From contig JACDCH010000297.1 of NCBI GenBank assembly GCA_013694495.1, forward strand, positions 1 to 10,651: DNA of 10,651 nucleotides, written 5' to 3'. Every line of letters starts with the position of its first letter. The first letter of the stretch is position 1. Below are positions 1-4,359 of this stretch, piece by piece. The stretch comes from Acidimicrobiia bacterium. GTDB lineage: Bacteria; Actinomycetota; Acidimicrobiia; Acidimicrobiales; JACDCH01. Under the pieces are notes generated by a model, which did no database searches, was not told the origin of the DNA, and saw only the letters and a program-made list of their open reading frames with translations. The position numbers and the translations under genes were made by a program.

Positions 1-222
1 GCCGAGGACCGCAACGACCGAGCGCAGCGAGTGACGGCGAAGAACCGCCGGAGGCGCTGGGGGTCTGGGGGCGGAGCCCCCAGGCATCGGCCGCAGGGCG
101 ACGAAGTCGGCCGAGGACCGCAACGACCGAGCGCAGCGAGGGCCACAACACTCGCCGGAACGGAGCGAAGCGAGTGACGGCGAAGAACTCGCCGGAACGG
201 AGCGAAGCGAGTGACGGCGAAG
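1..222. repeat. Nested intergenic direct repeats
   Basis: No gene is visible in the first 224 bases. A 31-bp unit is present twice without mismatch (1-31 and 110-140). A 35-bp unit occurs twice in tandem with a 37-bp period (151-185 and 188-222), ending just short of the stop codon at 225. A 26-base stretch of the second unit (163-188) matches 20-45 with one mismatch, so the two families are related. The shared core GAGCG(A/C)AGCGAG occurs four times (20-31, 129-140, 163-174, 200-211). This looks like a degenerate interspersed repeat of high-GC actinobacterial intergenic DNA; that identification comes from memory of similar sequences and is not proven. I see no transposase and no CRISPR-type spacing. 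Confidence 0.85.
65..83 (-). terminator. GC-rich hairpin, possible terminator of the ATPase/CPHG operon
   Basis: A perfect inverted repeat, CTGGGGGC (65-72) and GCCCCCAG (76-83), encloses a 3-nt loop. It lies about 140 bases beyond the stop codon of the minus-strand operon, between repeat copies. There is no T-tract on either side, so it may be an element of the intergenic repeat rather than a classical intrinsic terminator. Confidence 0.35.
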
Positions 223-224
223 TA

Positions 225-560
225 TCAGTCCAGCGTGACGAGGCCGCCGAGGTCGCCGTCGGGGGACGCGGTCAGCACGAGCGGGCCGACCTCGGTGCCG
301 TCGTCCTGGTAGGCGGTGGTCGGCGACGTGTCGAGCACGACGTGGTAGCCGGCCTCTGACAGCGGCGACGCGGTGGCATCGGCGTGGGCGCCGGTGCAGG
401 GCGGATCGGCGGGGCAGCCCTCCACCTTCGTCGTCGGGCCGGTGGCGCCGTAGGAGACGAGGGCCGCATGGCCGCCGAGCTTGAACCGCACCGCCTTCAG
501 CATCGACACCGGGACCCCGTGCGGGCAGGCGAGGACGTCCTGGTCGGTGAGGACGCGCAT
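225..560 (-). CDS. Small CPHG-motif protein, divergent PAAR-like paralogue (copy 2)
   Basis: A 111-residue protein of unknown function. It has CPHG at residues 12-15, a Gly-Cys-Pro at 48-50 and a second cysteine at 55 (PPC), followed by a beta-rich tail. The same Cys-x-His...Gly-Cys...Cys arrangement occurs in the gene immediately upstream, so the two look like diverged duplicates. The third block of that neighbour, with Trp61 and Cys85, is not recognisable here. Its ATG shares one base with the upstream stop (TGATG at 562-558 read on the minus strand), which implies translational coupling. There is no signal peptide or membrane segment. CPHG proteins of this size resemble PAAR-like spike-tip proteins of tailed injection systems. 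That relationship rests on motif layout only and is weaker for this copy than for copy 1. Cys12, His14, Cys49 and Cys55 could bind a metal or form disulfides. Confidence 0.75.
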   Translation of the reverse strand: MRVLTDQDVLACPHGVPVSMLKAVRFKLGGHAALVSYGATGPTTKVEGCPADPPCTGAHADATASPLSEAGYHVVLDTSPTTAYQDDGTEVGPLVLTASPDGDLGGLVTLD

Positions 561-883
561 CACGCCTCGACGATCGTCTGGAACGTGGCGAACACCGGCG
601 GGCCGGTGGGGAGCCCGACGAAGGTGACGCAGGTGCCCGGCGTGTCGGACGTGAGCACCGGCCGGTCGTCGATCGTGAGCACCGGGTGCCCCGGCACGAT
701 CCACTCGATCCGCGAGCACGGGTCGCCACTGCTGCCCGTGCAGCCCTCGATGGACGACTGGTCCTCGCTGGAGACGACGTCGCTGCCCTGGATCTCGAGG
801 CGGGCGCGGCCGCCGGGGAGGAAGCGCACAACCCCGCCGTGCGGGCAGCGGATCGACGCCTCGCGGGTGACCACGTAGCCCAC
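560..883 (-). CDS. Small CPHG-motif protein, PAAR-like (copy 1)
   Basis: A 107-residue protein. Visible blocks are CPHGG at 13-17, Gly-Cys at 47-48, Pro-Cys at 55-56, Trp61, a PVLTIDDRPVL stretch near 67-77, Cys85 and a closing GPPVF. I know this order (CxHGG, GC, PC, W, G-x-PVL, S-x-x-x-C, G-P) from small proteins encoded near phage-tail-like or extracellular contractile injection loci, where they are taken as PAAR-like tip proteins. The assignment here is by pattern and unconfirmed. No sheath, tube or baseplate gene is visible in this window. The start is GTG at 883, five bases after the ATPase stop (TAG at 891-889), with a GGGCGG Shine-Dalgarno-like run inside the end of the ATPase gene. 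A second GTG three codons later is an alternative. It overlaps copy 2 by one base, so ATPase, copy 1 and copy 2 form one transcription unit. Confidence 0.8.
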   Translation of the reverse strand: MGYVVTREASIRCPHGGVVRFLPGGRARLEIQGSDVVSSEDQSSIEGCTGSSGDPCSRIEWIVPGHPVLTIDDRPVLTSDTPGTCVTFVGLPTGPPVFATFQTIVEA

Positions 884-888
884 GGCTG

Positions 889-2304
889 CTACCGCCCGCG
901 GTAGGTGGCCTTGCCGGCGGCGGCGTCCTTGTTGAGCCGCTTCGAGAGGTGGAGCCCCTCGAGCACGAACTCGACCGCGCTGGCGATGGCGGCCGGGGAC
1001 TCGTCGCCACCGGTGAGCTCGAGCACCGGCTCACGCAGCGCGGGTATGCGCTCGACGAGGGCGGCCTCGGTGGCCGCGGTGACGTCCTCGCCGGTGTGCA
1101 CGACCTCGCCGCCCTCGAACGCCTCGAGCACGGGCCGCAGCCGGTCGATCGGGAGGCGGTCGCGGAAGACGGTGAGGACGGCGGCCCGCAGCAGGTGCTC
1201 GACCACTTGGCCGTCGCGGCCCTCGTCGACGCTCTCGATCTCGATCTTGCCCTGGGTCGACGACGCCAGCGCCTCGAGGTCGATGATGCGGGGAACGACG
1301 TCGGTTTCGCCGAGGCGCAGGGCCCGGCGGGCGGCGTTGGCCACCAGCGTCTCCTGGTTGGCGACGGTGAGGCGCACCGACACGCCGGAACGCTGGTTGA
1401 CGTGCGGGCTCTGGCGGGCGAGGTGCGACAGCGTGGCCACGACGTCGGCGAGGAACGGGGGCACCGACACACGCAGGCCGGGCACCGCGAACGGCGTCGA
1501 CTCCTGTTCGGCGATGGCCACCTCGGTCTCGACGTCGAGCGGGTAGTGCGTGCGGATCTGCGAGCCGAAGCGGTCCTTCAGCGGCGTGATGATCCGGCCC
1601 CGGTTCGTGTAGTCCTCCGGGTTGGCCGAGGCGACGAGGTAGATGTCGAGCGGGAGGCGGACCTTGTAGCCCCGCACCTGCACGTCGCGCTCCTCGAGCA
1701 CGTTCAGGAGGCCGACCTGGATGCGCTCGGCGAGGTCGGGCAGCTCGTTGATGGCGAAGATGCCGCGGTTCGTGCGGGGGACGAGGCCGTAGTGCAGCGT
1801 GAGCTCGTCGGACAGGTAGCGGCCCTCGGCGACCTTGATCGGGTCGACCTCGCCGATGAGGTCGGCGATGGAGGTGTCGGGGGTGGCGAGCTTCTCGCCG
1901 AAGCGCTGGTCCTGCCCGATCCAGCTGATCGGCGTGGCGTCGCCGTGCTCGGCGATGGCCGCCCGGGCGTGGGCCGACACCGGGTTGAACGGGTCGTCGT
2001 TGATCTCGGAGCCGAAGACGATGGGGAGGGCCTCGTCGAGCAGGCCGACGAGGGCCCGGATCATGCGGGTCTTCGCCTGGCCCCGCTCGCCCAGGAAGAT
2101 GACGTCGTGACCGGCCAGGAGGGCGTTCTCGAGCTGCGGCAGGACGGTGTCCTCGTAGCCGAGGACGCCGGGGAACATGGGCTCGCCGGCGACGATGCGG
2201 GCCACTGCGTTGCGCCGCAGTTCCTCCTTGACGGGCACGGACTCCCAGCCCGATTCGCGCAGCTCGCCCAGGGTCGCGGGGCGAGGGATTCCAGAGGACG
2301 GCAT
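889..2304 (-). CDS. MoxR/ChlI-like AAA+ ATPase (Rv0958-like, 'magnesium chelatase-like')
   Basis: A 471-residue AAA+ ATPase of the MoxR/ChlI clade, probably a chaperone-like remodeller. Visible motifs are Walker A GERGQAKT (72-79; Ala before the Lys as in RavA-type members), a Walker B-position segment IFAINEL (183-189) with Asn where Asp is usual, sensor 1 Asn228 in VASANPE, and a probable arginine finger Arg245 in PLKDRFG. An all-helical lid region with HVNQRSGVSVR (301-311) follows. Length and N-terminus (TLGELRESG, then KEELRRN) agree with a conserved family annotated as magnesium chelatase or sigma-54-interacting ATPase. Actual Mg-chelatase activity is unlikely, since no ChlD/ChlH or pigment gene is near. 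Relatives often sit beside a von Willebrand factor A gene. None is visible here, and two CPHG proteins follow instead. The ATG at 2304 has a TAGGTT hexamer six bases upstream, so the transcript may be leaderless. Confidence 0.92.
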   Translation of the reverse strand: MPSSGIPRPATLGELRESGWESVPVKEELRRNAVARIVAGEPMFPGVLGYEDTVLPQLENALLAGHDVIFLGERGQAKTRMIRALVGLLDEALPIVFGSEINDDPFNPVSAHARAAIAEHGDATPISWIGQDQRFGEKLATPDTSIADLIGEVDPIKVAEGRYLSDELTLHYGLVPRTNRGIFAINELPDLAERIQVGLLNVLEERDVQVRGYKVRLPLDIYLVASANPEDYTNRGRIITPLKDRFGSQIRTHYPLDVETEVAIAEQESTPFAVPGLRVSVPPFLADVVATLSHLARQSPHVNQRSGVSVRLTVANQETLVANAARRALRLGETDVVPRIIDLEALASSTQGKIEIESVDEGRDGQVVEHLLRAAVLTVFRDRLPIDRLRPVLEAFEGGEVVHTGEDVTAATEAALVERIPALREPVLELTGGDESPAAIASAVEFVLEGLHLSKRLNKDAAAGKATYRGR

Positions 2305-2310
2305 CGGGCC

Positions 2311-2320
2311 AACCTACCGT
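2311..2320. promoter_or_regulatory. Back-to-back divergent leaderless -10 elements
   Basis: The 23-bp gap between divergent starts (ATG at 2304 minus, GTG at 2328 plus) contains AACCTACCGT. Read on the plus strand, TACCGT (2315-2320) is followed by 7 nt and then GTG. Read on the minus strand, TAGGTT (2316-2311) is followed by 6 nt and then ATG. Both fit the TANNNT -10 pattern at the spacing seen for leaderless actinobacterial genes, and they share the TA at 2315-2316. I see no convincing -35 on either side. The function is inferred from spacing. Confidence 0.55.
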
Positions 2321-2327
2321 TCCGGTC

Positions 2328-3140
2328 GTGCGCAAGGTCTCGGCACCCGCCCTCTTCCTCATCGGCCTCCTCGTGGTCGGGGCGGTGGGCGGCGCGACGT
2401 ACGCCGTGGCCACCGTGGCCGGCGTCGGCGACGACGACGTGTCGACCCCCGGGTCCGTCGCGGCGCCCGGCACCGACGGCACGACGCCCACCACCGAGGG
2501 GCGCCCGCTGTCCACGACACAGGTGGAGGTGACCGGCACCGCCACCGGCGTCGCCGTCGAGAACGTGCGCATGGACCCGATCCCGCTGCCCCTCACGATC
2601 GTCACCCCCGAGCGGGGCCAGGGGGGCGCCCGCTTCGAGGACGTGCTGGTCGACGGCGAACCCGCCACGCTGGCCTGGGACGCCGGCCGCCCCCTCCAGC
2701 TGAACGCGGCCGGCGGGTCGCTCGTGGTCGGGCTGGTGAACCTGTACCTGGCGCCGGGCGCGGCGACGGTGGGCTTCCCGGACCAGGGCGTGCACGGCTT
2801 CGCCCCGGGTGCCTACCGGGTCGACACGCCGGTGGCGCTGTCCCGGGGCAGCGGGCTCGGCCAGCCGCGCGACGCGGTGGACTACGAGGCGACGGAGGAG
2901 TCGACGGTGTCGTTCAGCGGCGGCGCCTCCACCCCGGTCGAGGTGGCGGGGCAGGTGCTGGAGGGCCCCGGCCGGGTCGTGCTCACCGGCACGTTCACCG
3001 TCCGCCGCCCGGAGGGCTCGATCGAGGCGACCACCGTGGAGCTCGCCGACGGCCCCTTCGAGCTCACCGCCACACCCCTCCCCGACGGCTCCGGCTGGGC
3101 GATCACCGCCCTGCTCCAAGGCGAGGTCACCGTCACCTGA
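2328..3140 (+). CDS. Membrane-anchored extracellular protein, function unknown
   Basis: A 270-residue protein I do not recognise. A short basic N-terminus (VRK) precedes one hydrophobic segment at about residues 6-30, with no lipobox cysteine. It is followed by an acidic, Gly/Ser/Thr/Pro-rich linker to about residue 60. That predicts a single N-terminal anchor with the rest outside the membrane. The remainder is rich in Val, Thr and Gly, alternates like beta-strands, and has no cysteine. The segment from about 75 to 140 (LPLTIVTPERGQ onward) could be a lipid-binding or beta-barrel-like fold, but I see no motif that decides this. The GTG start at 2328 is chosen because it keeps the anchor complete and sits 7 nt behind a TACCGT hexamer. 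It is transcribed away from the ATPase operon, so a functional link is possible only through shared control. Confidence 0.8.
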   Translation: MRKVSAPALFLIGLLVVGAVGGATYAVATVAGVGDDDVSTPGSVAAPGTDGTTPTTEGRPLSTTQVEVTGTATGVAVENVRMDPIPLPLTIVTPERGQGGARFEDVLVDGEPATLAWDAGRPLQLNAAGGSLVVGLVNLYLAPGAATVGFPDQGVHGFAPGAYRVDTPVALSRGSGLGQPRDAVDYEATEESTVSFSGGASTPVEVAGQVLEGPGRVVLTGTFTVRRPEGSIEATTVELADGPFELTATPLPDGSGWAITALLQGEVTVT

Positions 3141-3176
3141 AGGCCGGGCCGGCTGGCGGCAACCGGAGCACCTCGT

Positions 3177-3307
3177 CCGCCGCAAGGGTGGTGCGCACGA
3201 CCCGGTGGGAGCGGGCGTGGCGCACCGCCCCGACGGAACGCACCAACCGCTGCCGCAAGGCGGGAGCGCACGACCCGGTCAGAGCGGACGTGGCGCACCA
3301 CCCCGAC
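3177..3307. repeat. Degenerate 58-bp direct repeat, 73-bp period, between convergent genes
   Basis: Two copies, 3177-3234 and 3250-3307, align without gaps at 50 of 58 bases by hand count. Each contains CCGCAAG, ACGACCCGGT and GTGGCGCACC. In the first copy GGTGCGC (3190-3196) can pair with GCGCACC (3220-3226) around a 23-nt loop; the second copy keeps six of those seven pairs. The repeat fills most of the 204-bp space (3141-3344) between two convergent genes. No T-tract follows, and no credible gene lies in this gap. A terminator pair or a small structured RNA are possible readings, neither demonstrated. Confidence 0.7.
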
Positions 3308-3344
3308 CGAGCAGGCCTGCGCGTGCGGCGGCTGGCCTCGACCT

Positions 3345-4073
3345 TCAGTGACCCATGCCGAGGCCGCCGTCGACGTTGAGGACGGTGCCGGTGATGTAGG
3401 CGGCGGCGTCGCTGGCGAGGAAGGCGACGGCGGCGGCGACCTCGTCGGCGGCGGCGAAGCGGCCGAGCGGGATCTGGGCGAGCACGTCGGCCCGGCGGGC
3501 CTCGGGGAGCTCGGCGGTCATGTCGGTCTCGATGAAGCCGGGGGCGACCACGTTCGCCGTGATCGAGCGGCTGCCGACCTCACGCGCCAGCGACCGGGCC
3601 AGCCCGACGAGGCCGGCCTTCGAGGCGGCGTAGTTGACCTGTCCGCCCGAGCCGGCGAGGCCCACCACCGAACCGACGAGGACGATGCGGCCGGCGCGGG
3701 CCCGGACCATGCCCTTCAGGCAGCGCCGCACGACCCGGAACGTCCCCACCAGGTTGGCGTTGACGACCGACTCGAAGTCGTCGTCCTTCATCGTCATGGC
3801 GAGCCCGTCGCGGGTGGTGCCGGCGTTGGCCACGAGGATGCCGACGGGCCCGAGGCGCTCCTCCACCTCGTTGACGGCGGCGTCGACCTCGGCGGCGACG
3901 GTCTGGTCGCAGCGCACGGTGGTGAAGCCGTCGACCTCACCCGACCGTGAGGTGACGGCCACGCGATGGCCGGCGGCGGCGAGGGCGTGGGCGCAGGCGA
4001 GGCCGATGCCCCGGTTGCCGCCCGTGACGAGGGCGACGCGCCCCGCGGGAGGTTCGGCTTCGTCGGCGGGCAC
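3345..4073 (-). CDS. fabG: 3-oxoacyl-ACP reductase, MabA/FabG1-type
   Basis: A 242-residue short-chain dehydrogenase that should reduce 3-oxoacyl-ACP with NADPH in fatty-acid elongation in the cytoplasm. It has the nucleotide-binding TGGNRGIG (17-24), the NAG motif at 83-85, structural Asn107, and a catalytic triad of Ser135, Tyr148 and Lys152 (YAASK). The C-terminus VDGGLGMGH almost matches mycobacterial MabA. The open frame extends to 4325, but the residues before 4073 are arginine/proline-rich and unlike any FabG. GTG at 4073 gives normal family length. It is also preceded by TACCTT (4086-4081) with a 7-nt gap, which fits a leaderless transcript. No Shine-Dalgarno is evident. The mycobacterial partner inhA does not follow; a gap and a convergent gene do. 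CDQT replaces the commoner CD(V/L)T after the Rossmann core. Other SDR substrates cannot be excluded. Confidence 0.9.
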   Translation of the reverse strand: MPADEAEPPAGRVALVTGGNRGIGLACAHALAAAGHRVAVTSRSGEVDGFTTVRCDQTVAAEVDAAVNEVEERLGPVGILVANAGTTRDGLAMTMKDDDFESVVNANLVGTFRVVRRCLKGMVRARAGRIVLVGSVVGLAGSGGQVNYAASKAGLVGLARSLAREVGSRSITANVVAPGFIETDMTAELPEARRADVLAQIPLGRFAAADEVAAAVAFLASDAAAYITGTVLNVDGGLGMGH

Positions 4074-4080
4074 CGCCGAG

Positions 4081-4086
4081 AAGGTA
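4081..4086 (-). promoter_or_regulatory. -10-like hexamer TACCTT ahead of fabG
   Basis: On the minus strand TACCTT is followed by CTCGGCG and then the GTG start of fabG. This TANNNT-N7-start spacing matches the other leaderless-type starts in the window and supports GTG at 4073 over upstream alternatives. No -35 consensus is seen. Confidence 0.5.
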
Positions 4087-4098
4087 GGAGCTACGAGG

Positions 4099-4269
4099 TC
4101 AGGCCGCTTGCGAGGACGTCGCGTCGCGATGCCCGGCCACGAGCTCGACGGCCCGCTCGGCATGCACCACCGCGCCGGCCCCGGCCACCCAGTGGGCGCC
4201 CTCGTGCCACGCCGTCGGCGGCCCCGGTCGCTCCGCTGCCTGCTCGACCGATCGCCGTCCCCAACGCAT
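4099..4269 (-). CDS. Possible small hypothetical protein (56 aa)
   Basis: An ATG-initiated frame of 56 codons lies in the 272-bp space between fabG and the divergent glycoside hydrolase, 25 nt upstream of fabG and co-directional with it. By hand count 48 of 56 codons end in G or C, in line with neighbouring genes, although non-coding DNA of this GC content also scores high. The product begins MRWGRRSVEQ and contains an Ala/Gly/Val-rich stretch with two Trp and several His. It has no cysteine, clear membrane segment or recognised motif. Upstream there is no Shine-Dalgarno; CATCTT ends six bases before the ATG, one base off the TANNNT pattern. It may be a real small gene, or simply the fabG upstream region. 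Confidence 0.3.
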   Translation of the reverse strand: MRWGRRSVEQAAERPGPPTAWHEGAHWVAGAGAVVHAERAVELVAGHRDATSSQAA

Positions 4270-4336
4270 GGGGCGAAGATGGCAGAACCGCCGGCGCGAT
4301 CCGAGGGCGAAACACGCGACATCACGTTCCAAATCG

Positions 4337-4359
4337 GTTACGGCCGTGACGGCGGTCAC
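4337..4359. promoter_or_regulatory. Operator-like repeat with CRP/FNR-type half-sites
   Basis: GTGAC (4346-4350) and GTCAC (4355-4359) form a perfect inverted repeat, read as GTGA-N6-TCAC, the core spacing of CRP/FNR-family sites. A third related half, GTTAC, lies at 4337-4341, giving a 9-nt periodicity. The element abuts the hexamer TACCCT (4360-4365). It overlaps the presumed 5' end of the glycoside hydrolase gene, so it is either a regulatory site or a short coding repeat (Val-Thr-Ala). Confidence 0.35.

Noticed and set aside
1..222. CRISPR array
   Set aside because: The repeats are few, of two sizes, partly in direct tandem without spacers, and have no cas genes nearby.
225..883. Complete contractile injection locus
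   Set aside because: Only the two tip-like proteins can be argued for. No sheath, tube, baseplate or LysM gene is visible in the window.
889..2304. True magnesium chelatase subunit I
   Set aside because: No ChlD, ChlH or tetrapyrrole genes are present. The motif set fits the broader MoxR/Rv0958-like family better.
949..2532. Long plus-strand open frame (527 codons) opposite the ATPase
   Set aside because: It is antisense to a gene with clear AAA+ motifs. Such frames are expected in DNA of this GC content, and its product has no recognisable domain.
1031..2668. Second minus-strand frame overlapping the ATPase and the divergent gene
   Set aside because: Arg/Pro/Ala-rich out-of-frame reading of the ATPase gene; not protein-like.
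3141..3344. Protein-coding gene between the convergent genes
   Set aside because: Frames here are extensions or shadows of neighbouring genes, and the segment is better explained as a direct repeat.
4074..4325. N-terminal extension of fabG
   Set aside because: Arg/Pro-rich, unlike any FabG N-terminus, and upstream of a -10 placed for GTG 4073.
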